Under the pieces are notes generated by a model, which did not search any database, was not told the DNA's origin, and saw only the letters and a list, made by a program, of their open reading frames with translations. Shown in pieces: positions 11,111 through 24,407 of a stretch of 64,000 nt of DNA. Location of the stretch: assembly GCA_903813345.2 (NCBI GenBank), contig CAIIXF020000003.1, positions 20,412,931 to 20,476,930 on the forward strand, written 5' to 3'. The position numbers were made by a program, and so were the translations under genes. The first letter of the stretch is position 1; every line of letters begins with the position of its first letter. The DNA is from Owenia fusiformis. Taxonomy: Eukaryota; Annelida; Polychaeta; Sabellida; Oweniidae.

Positions 11111-12963
11111 CGGCCAACTATCATAACATTATGATCATTTATATACCAATCTGGTGGCACAAAAACTAGAGCACATGCTACACCTCATGAGTGTTCCATA
11201 TATTTTTGCACACTCAAAACAGGCAAAATTCTAGCATATTTCCATCATTGGAAAATTGATATTAATCAACATTCATTTTGCACACCTATTCATAGTATAT
11301 ATTAAACTATATACTCATTTATTTAGAGTACAACTAGACTTCTTATAAATACATATACAAGTGTAAGTAGCTACACAACAAAACCTGTCAAATGAAATAC
11401 CTCAAGTGGAACACCTCTGCAAAGGGAACACCTTAAATGGAACACCTCTGTAAAGGGAACACCTCAGAGGTTATGTGGTCACATTGTAATTAAAGTGGCA
11501 AATGGCTACAAAAGTGTAATAATTTGTTGCCTATTGACAGCTCTGTAAAAAAGTATACAAATTTTGGATCCTAATATTACTTTTTGGTGAAAAGTACTCC
11601 AAATGTTTCTCCTCCGCTTGAGTAGAGGGTGTCCAACAACTGAAAAAAAGTTAATTAACTTTGCATTTTCTACCTTGAAATTTCAGAATAATTAATTTGG
11701 TTCATTCAATATTGATTTTCCTGTGAAGGTTTGATGATAATTTGCCAATTGAGTCAAAATAACAGTCCTTGCAAAATATGCTCCGAGTGGACACTTCTCT
11801 CTATATTCAATGGTGCATAGAGAGAACGTTTTCTTCAGTCCTGATTTCTTTTGGACACCCTGTACTTATTGCTTGTATTTAGTCTTATGAACAGACTAAG
11901 GAAACCATTAATCAGTTATAAATTTGGCCCATCTGAATTAATTAATCAATTAAGGCTAACTGGCTCATAAACTGTGAGACCATTTGATTCACATTATTGA
12001 TTGGAATGTTTGAATAAATACAAAAGGAATGTCATTTTCAACAATAATACAAAATTGCATTGTTATGTAAGTACAAATGTGAAAAGCATTTTAACTACAT
12101 TGAAATATTCAAAGAGAAATATATTCTAGGCCTATGGTTTAGCATCAACTCACTTGAATGACCCTGATATCATGAATAGGGAACTGGAAATGAAGGTCTT
12201 CAAATGATGACAATAAAATATGAAATGTCTAAACAGCTTGAGTACATTCAGTTTAATGCAATAATAATATCCTTAGGATAAGGATAACAAGTTAGAAATA
12301 ATTCATGTGCTCGTTTTTGGAAAGGGTGAAAATTCTAATTTTTATATCCCCAAAGTGTCAACAATATCTATTGAAATAAAAGAAATACCATATTCTTTCT
12401 AATGAGCGCACATTTCCAATGAGCTACAATGCGACTTTTATGTTGAATATGGTCTCATTATTTACGATTATTTTACAAAACAAGATTTAGATTGATAATA
12501 TTTAATGCAGAGAAAGAAATACAGTAGCTGTAGAGTATGTAAACCTTAGTGATAATAACAAAAAAGATTGGTGATATTTATCTTTCTCAATTTTTTGTAT
12601 GTGCACTTATTGGAATCTCTCAGTATCTTACCATTTTAAATTACAATTAAGAAACCGGACTGTGCGCTCATCAGAGAGAATATGGTATGCAAAAATAACA
12701 TGGTTTATCAGCCCAAAAATGTTATAGGGAAGTTGCAGGGATCAAGTCCATGAATCACATGTCAATTTTTCCATGTGATATCGTCTATAGTACCTGCCAT
12801 GATCATACTTAAGCGGAAAGCACTGCATATAATATTAACCAGACTGACTGCAGGATAATTAGCTTGTAAAAATACAAGTTTGGGGAGAGTGTAATTTCCT
12901 AAAGCACAATATGTATGGTGCTTTCAAACTGAATCATTGACATGACCCCCTCATCTTAAATGT
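11111..12963. other. Downstream flank of receptor gene, no further gene seen
   Basis: AT-rich. It includes a stretch with repeated GGAACACCTCTG-type sequence (11390-11470), related to the CAGTAAAACCTG elements, and a possible TIR end GGACACCCTGTA near 11855-11868. The 3' UTR of the minus-strand receptor gene should occupy the part nearest 12963. I could not settle on a poly(A) signal. Confidence 0.5.
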
Positions 12964-15900
12964 TTAAACAAAGGTTCCATCATCAACTGGCATCATTCTG
13001 AAGTCACTTATACTAATACTGCGTGATGGTCCCTCATTACTCTGGGCCAAGTTAGGCTGAGAGCGATATCTTTGAAGTTCGTTGGGATAAGGCACATTGC
13101 TGGGAAATTCTCTTGAATCTCGTCTTCTGTCCTGACCTCTATAACGTCGAGGGGGCACTGGGGCACCATCTGTGTTTGCATTAGGAGCAAATCGACGCAT
13201 GTAACCATTGAGTGAATCTTGAATATTTCCTCCTTCTTGATTGCCATCTGGTTGTCTCGTCTGAGCAGGAATGTTATTTGTATTAGGAACGACTGGAATG
13301 GTTTCATACATATTACTTTGCTCATCATCTCTGGGAGCAACTGACGAATCATTTACTACATGAGTTGGAGGACTTGAGGCACCTGATGCAGAGGTATCAG
13401 GATGCCTATCAATATGCCCAGATGAACGCCGAACTGGGGCAGATGTCATTGGAAGCATATGAAGAGCCCCACAGGAGCGGTACATTGGAGGTGACCTTTC
13501 TGGTAGCCTGTTAATATCCTGAGAGGATCGATACCTTGAAGGAGGTGCCCTATCAATAACAAGGCCCCTATTTGCACTTTGTCTTACATTTCTGGCAGCT
13601 TCTCTGGCAGGAGAAGTATTGCTACTTGGCATTATTGTTTCGGTAGTGTCTGTATTGTCCATTGCACTGGTATTTACTGCACTCGCATTTAGTACACCCA
13701 CATTTGAGGCACCCCTATCTAATGCACCTATACTTGAAGCACCTGTATTTAATGCACCCATATTTGCTGCCTCTGCATAAGTATCAGCATTTGTTGCACC
13801 TGTATTTGTTGCACTAGAGTTAGCATTTCCGCTCCTTGATTGAGCTGCATTGGATGCAGGTGGACTGGACAATTGGTCGCTTGGAATGTTTGATGGGCTA
13901 TAACCGACAGGGTGTACTGGTAGATTGTTATCATAGAGCTCAGAATACGCTGGAGGCTTGTCTAGTTCACTGTTTGAGGCCACTGAGTACCCCTGCAAAG
14001 TAAAACATGGCATTAACATGCAAAGTGCCACCACTGCAATTTGATTTGTTATAAATAGCTGACTATCACATGTTACCACTTTTGTTGGTGACATTGCAAT
14101 AACATTCCTGCAATATTGGATTAAATGGGGATGGATATGTTTATTCATGTTGTGACAGTCACATTCTTCATCATTCTGAGCACTTTTCAATTGATTCTGG
14201 GCCAAAGTTGTAAAATGTGAACCCCTTGGAATTTTTTGAAAAGTACACCCCCTTGGCAAAAGCTGGCTACAGACTTGTGACCTATACAAGGACACACTAT
14301 AATAAGGGGTAAAATAGTAAAAAATCCTGTAGCAAATACAGGTCATAAGCAGAGAAAAGGTGATATTAAGTTAATAATGTTCTAGCTGTACTTACCATGT
14401 TAAGTGCGCCAGTGTTGCTATTATACATGACAACTTCCTCATAAGCAGGTGGTGACATTGGTTGACGAATACTAATATTTACATCAATCTGTGTCTCATT
14501 AAGATCTGAGGCTGAAATAAATTATATAATAAAATGCTACATGTCATGTAACATATTTCTGTCATGTTTTAGTCCTAATGTTTAACAAAGCTAAAATGCC
14601 TAAACATCAAGCTAAAATGCCTAAACATCAAGCTAAAATGCCTAAACATCAAGCTAAAATGCCTAAACATCAAGCTAAAATGCCTAAACATCAACTCTGG
14701 TTGTAGTGACATAAAATCAAGATCATGGAAAGTTTTTAATTTATCTTCAATATATGAGCACATGATGAAAATCTTTTCAAAACAAGGAGGTATAAAATCA
14801 AAATTCAAGAGTGACTCATACCCTCACTGCACACATGAATACACATAATAGGGAGGTTAAGCCACAAATAAATGTGTAAAATTATTGTTCAGTATGGATT
14901 AGTTCTCCCCTTCAAAGTATTACTTGCCTGAAACAATTCAAATGCTCCAGCTAGGCAGGCCCGTAGCCAGGGGGCAGGGGGAATTCGGGGCTTCCAGAGA
15001 ATTTCCCCCCCCTGGCCAAAAATTATTTTAAAATCATGCAATCTTTCACCATTCTGAGCACTTTCAAGTGATTTTGGCCAATTTTGGGGCAAAGTTGACA
15101 AAAAAAGAACCCCCTGGAAATCTTTTATAAAAGTGAACCCCCCTTGGCAAATCCTGGCTATGGGCCTGCTAGGCCTATGGACACCTGAGGTGAAAGGAGG
15201 ACAGTTTAATTCCAGGGGGTCATTATATTACACGGTCATCTACAAGTCCTTTTAAAAGCATGCCATTGTATCTTAAGTTCTTAACCCCTGGGTTTTAACC
15301 CCACAGCTGTAAGAATTGTACTCAAAGATAAACTCACTTCGACGAGTGCGTGTGATAGTAGATAGCCCAGCACGTCGTCTTCTACGTCGCTGCTCCTTCC
15401 TTGATGTGCAGCAGCTGATAATGACGCAAAGGATGATGACAAACAAAGAGAGTGTTATTCCAATTGGAAGGTATGTACTTAGATAGCTGTTGTAGGAAGG
15501 GGAAGTGTAGCCTGGCGTTGCTGTAATAGAACAACACAAGTTCAGTAAGCTAGATTACAAGTGTATATCTTTATGTAATTATTGAAACATTGTTGTGCAT
15601 TTCAAAGAGATTTCTCAAATAAATATTGTAGATGATTTCTCAAAGACAACAGATATATTCTCAAAGATGATGGTAATGTCTTGCTGTACTTTCTTGATGA
15701 CCTTTAAGGCTCCTGAATTTAGCTTTAACTATCCTGTTTTAATTTTGATGTTATTTCAGGGTTTGTTCTGAAAATGTTGACTGGTCGAGGAGTGTCAACG
15801 GTGTTGAAAATATTTCATTAATCTAAGGCCTAAGAACAATGTGGGTATAGTTTGGGCCAAATAAACAATCTTACATGGTGGACAACCCTCTTCATCATCT

Positions 15901-18900
15901 CCATCATTACAGACTCTGTAGCCAGTGCATCTATCATCTTCACGGTAACACCTCAGTCCATCTCTACATGCATATGATCCTATGGGGCACATTCGGGCAG
16001 TAGTTGTAGTTGTTGTAGCTATAAAAAGAAAATAAGAAGTTCAATGATGTGGTAATACAAGATACATCAAGGCAGTTACATGCTAAATGTCACCACCTAC
16101 CGATTGTTACAGACGCTGACCACCAAACACCAAACACAGACTGCCAAACACCCTCCACAAAATAGTTGGAGACTTATAACAATATATCGCCACTTGTGGT
16201 TGTGACATAATAAACCTATTTTAAACCATTTCTATGATAAATCTATGAGGCATGTAGTGGCAGTGTTCTTAGAAAACTATGTCCTACCATTCAAATTTCA
16301 ACTATTTGTCAACAGTTAAGATATTTTATATCTGAAGATCCTCTTGAAACACTAGTCTCGGTTTAGAGAATGAAGCTCATCAGTCTACTGCACATTACGC
16401 CTGCTTCGAACAATTTTGATATATTTACATCTTGTAGATTTAAATGTCCTCTTTTTAATATTCATAATTTAATTTGGTTGATATTTCTCTATATTTTTCA
16501 TAAAAAAATTATAAGACTGTTCTCCAAACCGAGACTTGTCCTTTGACAATGAGTATCCTGGTCAATAACACAAGGTAGCTAGGAGTTGACATAAACATAG
16601 ATGTGAAATATTCTTCACTTACTCATGCATTCTGGTAGTCTGTTAGAGCCATCTCCGCAAAAGTCTAGGTCATTGCAGGCTAGAGTGTATGGGATACAAC
16701 GTTTGTTCCCACTGCATTTGTAGCTATTTTGAGGGCACACTGTAATGCACAAAAGTCATTGCTAGCTTAGTGTATGGAATATGATGTTTGTTATTATTAT
16801 GAGATATTTATTCATCAAGATGGAAATCCATTCAACTGATTGAAGGCATTAAAGAGAAAATCAAATATAGCGAGCAGGCTAAACAAATAATTGTTTCAAT
16901 TTTAGAATATTTTGGGCTCATGTCATTCCTTGTCATGCCTATTTTCTAAAAATCACAAAAGTGCATACTTTATTCCAGGAAAACTAAAGATTTTTACAAT
17001 AGTGTATTATTTTTCTATAAGAATGGTTACCATTCTTATTATTTTGGAGAATTTAAACATTTTTCACTCATTTTTGCAGGTTGAATCATTTATAACTTCG
17101 CCACTTTATAACATATTGTGAATCTTTTGGGAGATATCGTATTTGATATTGTAAGGAATAGATTGGTAGGTCAATTATACATGTTTTTTGTAATTTTGTC
17201 ACCCCCTATAGATCAGATTCTGCCTTTAAAGAAGAGTGCAAGATATAAAACAGAAAATATAATACAATCTGATTCATGGTTATAGTCAATGAGGTCAAAA
17301 TTGAGCTTGTGGTTTACCATGGGTTCATCATACCAAACAAAATGAATCTACAAACTGTTTGGGAATAATAATTCGTACTTAAATCAAAGGGTATTTGTTA
17401 GTCCTGGATTTTGTTTTTAAACAGTGTCATCAAAAAGAAAAATGTTGCTCTTTTGTAAAAGTCCAGCAACCTATACTTACATTGATTTCCCGCTGTGCCA
17501 TTTCTGAATATGGAATAGTGAGCAGTGAATGATTTAAAATGGGCACATATCCATCTTATTCTGAGTAGGAAGCCAGAAGAGCTGATATATTCCCTTGAGG
17601 TTCCATCAAACAAAGTTTTTCCATTCAGTGTGTCTATAATTGGAGCCTCGGATGTATTCCCTGCTATTATGATAAGGGAATCAACTGAAAATGGATGATT
17701 TTGTGGTAAAATATGATCTTTTTTATATAATATACATAATAATACAATGAAGCCTGTATAGGTGGACATACTGATGTAGTAATAGTATTTAAAGTACACA
17801 GTAAAGTATTTATGTTGATGATTTCTTATTATTCCTGTCCAGTAAAAACTTATCTTCAGTAAAACATAATAGATGATGTAATATTTGGAGAAATTATTAA
17901 AAGACCTCTGTAACTACTAATTTAAGGCTATTTAGCTAAAAGTCCTACTTTAAAGTGAACTCCTTTTTACCTGTTGCCATGTCAAAACGTGTAACGTTGA
18001 GTGCAATTTGTGGAAAATCATTGGTCTGGTAGTTCTTAATGGTGATGAGTGTATCCATATGGCCTTGGCAGTACTGACCATTCACATGTAGCAGGTCTCC
18101 TCTCCTAGTAAACACTTTATCATACCCTGGAAAATAATAGTTAGTACTACATCATTGTCATATTTACAGGATAACACTGTTTTAATTTGTAGATTTGCTA
18201 CAAATAAAATTTAATTTTAAAATAGTACAATTAACTTAATGAGAGGTTTTAAGTAGATGTTTATATCTACATTAAACCTGTTATGGCTAGCTGTATAATG
18301 AGCATCTCAACTCTACTGAACACTTCAAAGTTTGGTTACCCATTATCTTTATGTAAAATGAACCTCTTATAGTGGTACACCTCCATAGAGGTACACAAGG
18401 CATTCCATTTTCACAGGTTTTAGTTTAATTAAAAGTATAGTATACTAGCATATAACTGACCTACATGAGTAATATAAAATAGAAATTCTTCTGTACTGTG
18501 AAACACTTACTTGAATCAGGTCTGTTATCCCACAGGGCCTCTAAAAATAAGATATATTCAAATTACTTAGCACAAATGAATCAAAATATAAAAATAATTA
18601 GCACAATTGTCTAAATGCAAAACTGACATTAAAGATACTGTTTATGAACTTAAAATGTCTGATGCAAAAATGAAAAGTAAAAACATTACTTTTGACATTT
18701 TATTACTTTAATAGAGAGATTTCTTCAAAAGCACTGGAATTTTCATCATTCCAAAGTGAGCCGCATGAGTTACAATGGATCTACTTCATTTTATTTTTAT
18801 TGTCATCATCTACCTACTTTAAGCAAATAATGACATGAACACCTTTGATCATCTTGGAGCATCAAAATCTGAGAGCAGTTCACTTCAAATTATGACGCTC

Positions 18901-21900
18901 CAATCCCAATGATTGTTGTTTTTACAATACAAAACATAATGTACAAAACACATGCAATATTACCTGGGTATTTCAAGAATTGGTAATGTGCTTTAAACCC
19001 ATGGTAAGGGAGTACTGATACAGCTCCTGTGCGGAACCGTATTGACAAGGCATTACGAGTTGATTGGATGAATGGGCGTGTTCCGTGCCCACGTTGGTCA
19101 ATCATCTTGAAGTATGAATCATTAGCTGCAGGTCCATCATAGATCTACAAAAAAATATTTTTATTTTTTTTTTTATTAAAGGGTGACGCATATCGTTTAG
19201 CAAATCGAACGCTCGTTTCTGGTGTTGCTCACCGTTTAGTATAAAAGGCCCGATCCCGGAATAATACTCAAGGGTTCACAGGTTCAAGGTCGTTGTGTCA
19301 ACACCTCTAACTGTTATATAGCATAAGTATATTATAGATCGTCACACATTTATAAAAGGGTGATTTTGATTTTTACAAATCAATTCCACATTTATGGGTG
19401 AAGTTTCAGGATCTTCTATTTGTGTATAATAAGGAAAAATTGGCATCTAAATTTCCCCATAACGTAATAGCACACAGCTTGGCATATGAAATATCCTACA
19501 AATGAAACAAAGCAAGACAAACCGGTTTCTAATACAAGAATTTATATTGGCTGTTGTACATGTATTATTTGAACGCAATCACTCTTTGGATAACGTTTTC
19601 AAAATCATTATAAACGGATTACTTTATCTCAAAGACAATTTCAATAAACTGGATTTTACAGAACTCCCCTTATTTCTTAAAAATGGACTGATCCAGTTGA
19701 TTCGCCTGGAGCCGCCATATTGTTTTTATACGGGATGCTAATCGGAACCCTTTAATCATCTTTTTTGTATTCCATAAAATACAGATATACAAACTTAAAC
19801 AATTGCCAAAGTCTAATGACATTGACGGCAATTTTAAAAAAAATATTACAACACAGTTGATAAATATATATATATACCATGAGGGCATGGTGATGTTAGC
19901 TTAGTTACCACGAGGGCATGGTGATGTCATACCATAAGGGCAAGTTGATGTCATTTCAAATTCCACGGGACCAAGTTGAAGTCATATCAAATAATCAAAT
20001 ACCATGAAGGATGGTGATGTCATATCTGATACCATGAGGGCATGATAATGTCATATCAGATCAAAAAAACTCTAGTCTAGAATCCCATTTGCCTCACACT
20101 TAAATATTCAAACTGCTCTATCAAGACATGGCTGAAAATTCACAGAGCCCACACACATCTTGTTTGTATTGATTTCTATCTTTTAAATGAGATCACTGCT
20201 AGGCATTGTATCACCACATGGTAAGTTAATGCAAATGTCAAAAAAGTACTGCCATTCACAAAAATGGTGGCTATAAAATATGTAACTTCTTGGTCGTAAC
20301 ATAAAAAGTCTCGCTACCTGTATTCTACTGCCAGAGTATAGATCCCAGTCATCGAAGGTTACCCTGACAACTCCATTCTCGTCGCTATTGGTGATTATAT
20401 ATGTGTAGATCTCTCCATCAACCTTGTAAGATCGTGGGTAACCAGGTGTTGTCAAGTAGCCATCTTTACCATTAGTGCCATAGTAACGAAAGGTCAAATC
20501 TGTAAAATAAGGATATTTAGAAAAACATACATTATTTTCTTTATGCTACTACAGGTTGACATCTTGGCAAAAATACTTTTTCCAATTTGGCAAACATAAT
20601 CTTTATATACAGTAGGTATAATTTTCTTAAATTACATGACAAATTAAATGAAGGAAAGGTAAGTTATAATTTTTCTGAAAAATACAACTGACAGAAAGGG
20701 GTTTATCACCAGAATGGTGAAAAGGCATGTGCAGTCAGCACTATTATGAATTTCTGCCATTTCTGCCACCTGCCATTTGTTACAAATGCAGACCTCCGAA
20801 CCTAGACTGCTGTCCACAAAAAAGTTGTAGATTATCACAATATGTCACCACATCTGGAAGTGGCATTATTACTCGTGTGACATTTGGATTTTTATATTTT
20901 TAATATTTTGTGTTCCCATGTGTTGTCCCTCGCCCCATGGTTACACTGGGAAGAGAACAGCCTAGCTCTTACCTGTTGACAAAACCTGCATGAAAACATT
21001 TTTGTTGGGATCTGTCCTATAGTCATCAGACATACAGAGAGTGATGCGAACATTGCTTGACTTGGATGTGTACTCTCTGGCTGTGTTGTTACCATGGTAA
21101 TGTTGAATTGTCTGATCCCGGTAAAATTCGTCATATATTATCACATGGTTGCAACTGAAATATAGTTTCCAATGTGATGTTGATCTCTAAAATGCTATGT
21201 CTAATGGATTTATATTAATTTATTAATTCATATTATTTCACCTTTTAAATGAATTCTATATTTCCGCGCGTTGTTGAAGTGACCTCTAACCATTTCCATT
21301 TAATTTGATTTAACAATAAAATATAAATTAATTAATTCACACCATTTCCTTATCATCATAGTATTCTTAATTATAACTTAAGATCCCTTATGATGGATTG
21401 CATACTGAGTTATTGGGCACTTCATAACACCAAGAAATGAAGTAAAAGGGGGGTCTCATAGTGGTTGGGCGATTTTACAGTGAATACAGTATTTCAAATT
21501 GAACATGTTAGGATTACTTACCCAACCCTGCACTCATCCCCGGTTGGAATACTGGTGTAACAATCAGGTATATTAAGTTGTAGTATCCTCACAATGATCT
21601 TACAATTAAAGCAGCCCTTCACCAGGACTGAACATTCATAGACAAAATGGCCGTCTGTTGGTTTAGCGCCATCTATGTATGGTGGTGATGTAATATTGTG
21701 ACGCTCATTTGGACCATAAATGTAAAGGTTTTTGTTTGTCTGTTCACAAATATCAAGTAGATATTCTGAAATGTCAGAAGTTGTGATTTTTATAAAAACA
21801 TGGTCTAGTAGTCTAGTATTAGCAGTAGATTACAATATTCCTATCCAATGAAAAATATATCCAATATGTATTCTAATAAAATGTAAAACAGTTAAAAATA

Positions 21901-23977
21901 TTTACTGACACATTTCTTGGTTATGTATAACATTATAAAATGAACTTGCAATGTACGAACTTGCAGCATTATGAACTTATAGCACATACATTTGCATAAG
22001 CTTGCCTCACATGTGAACTTGCAACACATGAACTTGCAATTCATGAACTTGCAGCATTATGAACTTACAGCACATACATTTGCATAAGCTTGCCTCACTT
22101 GTGAACTTGCAACATATGAACTTGCAATGCATGAACTTGCAGCATTATGAACTTACAGCACATACATTTGCATAAGCTTGCCTCACTTGTGAACTTGCAA
22201 CATATGAACTTGCAATGCATGAACTTGCAGCATTATGAACTTACAGAACATACATTTGCATAAGCTTGCCTCACTTGTGAACTTGCAACACATGAACTTG
22301 CAATTCATGAACTTGCAGCATTATGAACTCATAGTGTTGTGTTGTTTGAAATATTTTGCTGACTGGTAACACATAAAAAGAAAGTATTGTGATGTCAGAG
22401 TGTTGTATGGAAGGGGTTTGCAGGTCAGTTTGAGAAAGCATTGTGGAAAAAGGGGTTGGTGAGAGAAGGGAACACCCCACTCCATATGGACAATGCACCT
22501 GCCCACAGATCTCAAAATGTTCAGAAAACAATATCCCTGGACCTCAAAATTGAGCTCTTGGCCAATGCACCATATTGTTCAGATCTGCTCACATGTGACT
22601 TATTTATTACTATCCTACTTATTTCTATAGAGAAAGGATGCAGGTTTATTGACATTGATGAAATAAAACAACCCATGCAACTGCATCTTGCTACCATGTC
22701 AGAGAATGGATTCAGCTTTGTCTCAAAATATTGAGTTATGATGATGAGGAATTGTGTACATGTAGCACTTGATGGAACCTATGCAGAGGGCCATGTGGAA
22801 TGAATGTGGCATTATACCACAAAGTGACGATAAAATATTCAAAATCAACTATGGCATAACAAAATGGGTTAATTCATGACCATAATGGTTTGTTTTGTTC
22901 AGCCTGCATTCAACTACATTGCATGTTAAACAAGCTTAAATAGCTTCAGAATGTTTGACGTGATGTCAGTCCCGGGGTACCTATACATCCTTCACGGAAA
23001 TGAAGATATATCAAAATATATTACATGTTTTGTTTTCAAATCTTCAGAGTTGATAGGTAATTGAATGATGTATCACTGGTAAGAAAATCGAAGGGATTGG
23101 TCTATAAAAAGCATCTGTGTAAAAAGCGTCCATTACTTATTGATCACCCCTCGTAAGATACAAAGATCTGTATTTACACCAAACTGATTTTTTAAAGTTA
23201 TCAAACTTACGTGAATTCACCCTAGAAAGTATAGAGGTCAGCACTAGAATCTCAACCAGTGACGATACAAGGACACCTAAATAAAGAAAAAAACAATTCT
23301 TATTGGTTAAAACTGGAATCTGAGAAATAGGGCTGACACGTTGCAACAACGCTATTAACATGTAAAATGTCAACATCTGCCATTTGTTACAGATGCCGAC
23401 AGCAAACACCAATCACATGAATGCCAAACAAAATCCACAGAATAGTTCAAGACTGGTAAAAATTTAACTATATCTCTGAATGTAACCTTGGGAATGGGCA
23501 GAATCATACTTAAGTCGATAGGATACACATCAATATTATGATTAATATTGAATTCATTAATTAAACTTATTCACTGTATGTATCTTTATTGGCCTTTATA
23601 TGAAGGAGATACATGTATACAGGTTCATATATTGTTGAAATTAAATAAAACTAGAAAAAATCATTGTTTACATACAAACAAACCCTGTAGATCAATGTCA
23701 CACTGATGAAGTCAATGTAAAATGTACCTAACACTCACAACTTGCAGGATTTCAAAAGTTAAAGATACTGCTATATTTTGTATTAAAAGTTTATTTCTCA
23801 CAGAATACTGCCAGACAGATGAGCATTCATTCTCATATATGCTAATGAGAAATTAACAATGAGTCAGAACAGTTATACTTCAACGTTTATCACGACTTAT
23901 GAATTGTTTTCATTTATATTCACTAGAAATCACATAAATTCAATCAAATGATCTAAAGACCAAAACAAACCTTTCAT
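12964..23977 (-). CDS. CUB/LDLa single-pass transmembrane receptor, 14 exons
   Basis: Coding exons in transcript order: 23971-23977, 23211-23276, 21522-21765, 20973-21154, 20318-20499, 18964-19144, 18511-18540 (a 30-nt microexon), 17971-18126, 17481-17684, 16623-16739, 15875-16018, 15338-15520, 14396-14511, 12964-13992. All junctions are GT-AG and phases chain without a break, giving 946 aa. Start MKG, then a hydrophobic signal peptide. A degenerate CUB-like module (about 30-166) is followed by two CUB modules (about 167-288 with VTFDDWDLYSGSRIQIYDG, and 298-418), LDLa modules with Cys patterns at about 419-456 and 457-505, a helix near 523-545, an Arg-rich stop (RRRRRR) and a tail of about 390 aa with PPAY at 586-589 and 617-620. 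The PPxY motifs are Nedd4-type WW ligands in known proteins, so ubiquitin-controlled trafficking is inferred. It resembles LRP3/10/12 in content but not in domain order. No ligand can be assigned. Confidence 0.85.
13660..13840 (-). repeat. 15-nt coding repeat in receptor tail
   Basis: Within the last receptor exon a 15-nt period encodes degenerate pentapeptides of the type A-L-N-T-G (ALNTG, ASSIG, ALDRG, ASNVG, VLNAS, AVNTS). It lies in the cytoplasmic tail between the PPAY motifs and the C terminus. The resemblance to bacterial pentapeptide-repeat proteins is superficial. A Ser/Thr/Asn/Ala-rich disordered linker made by slippage is more likely. Confidence 0.75.
14588..14692. repeat. 21-bp tandem repeat, five perfect copies
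   Basis: AAGCTAAAATGCCTAAACAT plus C repeats five times without change, in the intron between receptor exons 15338-15520 and 14396-14511. Likely polymorphic in copy number. Confidence 0.95.
16089..16206. mobile_element. Copy of a dispersed ~120-bp family (GTCACCAC ends)
   Basis: It starts GTCACCACCTACC and ends near GTGGTTGTGAC. Internally it holds TTGTTACAGACGCTGACC and CCAAACACC. Related copies or fragments lie at 20765-20866, 23369-23457 (with its duplicate at +4971), 38416-38492 and 45505-45545. The complementary termini suggest a very short MITE. Three of the copies lie in introns of the receptor gene and one in an OXA1L intron. Confidence 0.65.
16351..16539. repeat. Short inverted repeat in receptor intron
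   Basis: 16351-16370 (ACTAGTCTCGGTTTAGAGAA) pairs with 16520-16539 with few mismatches, across an AT-rich loop of about 150 bp. Confidence 0.6.
16853..17225. mobile_element. MITE with TTAA flanks, copy A
   Basis: A 373-bp element flanked by TTAA on both sides (16849-16852, 17226-17229), with imperfect terminal inverted repeats (AGAGAAAATCAAATATAG and its partner near 17208-17225). A second copy with high similarity is at 55606-55972. TTAA duplication is typical of piggyBac-type transposition. It is inserted in a receptor intron. The 69-codon open frame inside is not a gene. Confidence 0.8.
19180..19751. mobile_element. MITE with TTAA flanks in receptor intron
   Basis: Flanked by TTAA at 19176-19179 and 19752-19755. 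The termini AGGGTGACGCATATCG and its counterpart (complement AGGGTTCCGATTAGC) are imperfect inverted repeats. It is 572 bp with no transposase. Piggybac-type by target site only. Confidence 0.6.
21935..22325. repeat. 88-bp tandem array, about 4.5 copies
   Basis: GCATAAGCTTGCCTCA recurs at 21994, 22082, 22170 and 22258 (period 88). Within each unit GAACTTGCA repeats several times. It is intronic in the receptor gene and is present again at about 26906-27296 in the second copy of the large duplication. Confidence 0.93.
22441..22737 (+). pseudogene. mariner/Tc1-type transposase remnant
   Basis: The plus-strand frame encodes LHMDNAPAHRSQ, followed about 20 residues on by ANAPYCSDLLTCDLF and a C-terminal LATMSENGF-like part. 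This is the second catalytic Asp region and the (altered) YSPDLAP block of a mariner-family transposase. The first half is missing, and a degraded KGFAGQFEKALWKK-like stretch precedes it. It lies antisense in a receptor intron. An identical copy is at 27412-27708. Confidence 0.75.
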
Positions 23978-24407
23978 TGTTGTATCATTCGTATCCTGTG
24001 GTTGACATCGTGAACAGTTGTAGAAATAAAGCAAATGTTATGCAAGTAATCCAGAAGTCATTTCAATATGGCGTTGTTAATTTGTAAGTGAACTTTAGAC
24101 CAGTGAGAGCTGCTATAGGATATGATGATTGTTTATGTGGATATTATGCATACATTGTACCCTTATCTCTAGGTCAGCCCTCGGCCCTGTCAAGTAGAGG
24201 TAAAGTTAAATATTAACTATTTTATAAATTAATTATACTAAGAAAATTAACCGTTAGTTGAGATATGTTAAGAGCAGTAAAACCTGTTATGGAACATTCC
24301 ACTCTCCATTCTGACCAAAATCATTCCTTGGAGACAGGTGTTCCTTCAAGGTTCATTAACAGTGACTTGCTTCTTTTGAAAACTGTTCTATACAGGAAGG
24401 TGTTCCT

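Noticed and set aside
10875-11126. 83-codon open frame
   Set aside because: It is translation of the tandem array of ATATATGGAATC units.
16912-17121. 69-codon open frame, similar to one at 55666-55869
   Set aside because: The similarity is explained by both lying in copies of the same TTAA-flanked MITE; no homology to known proteins.
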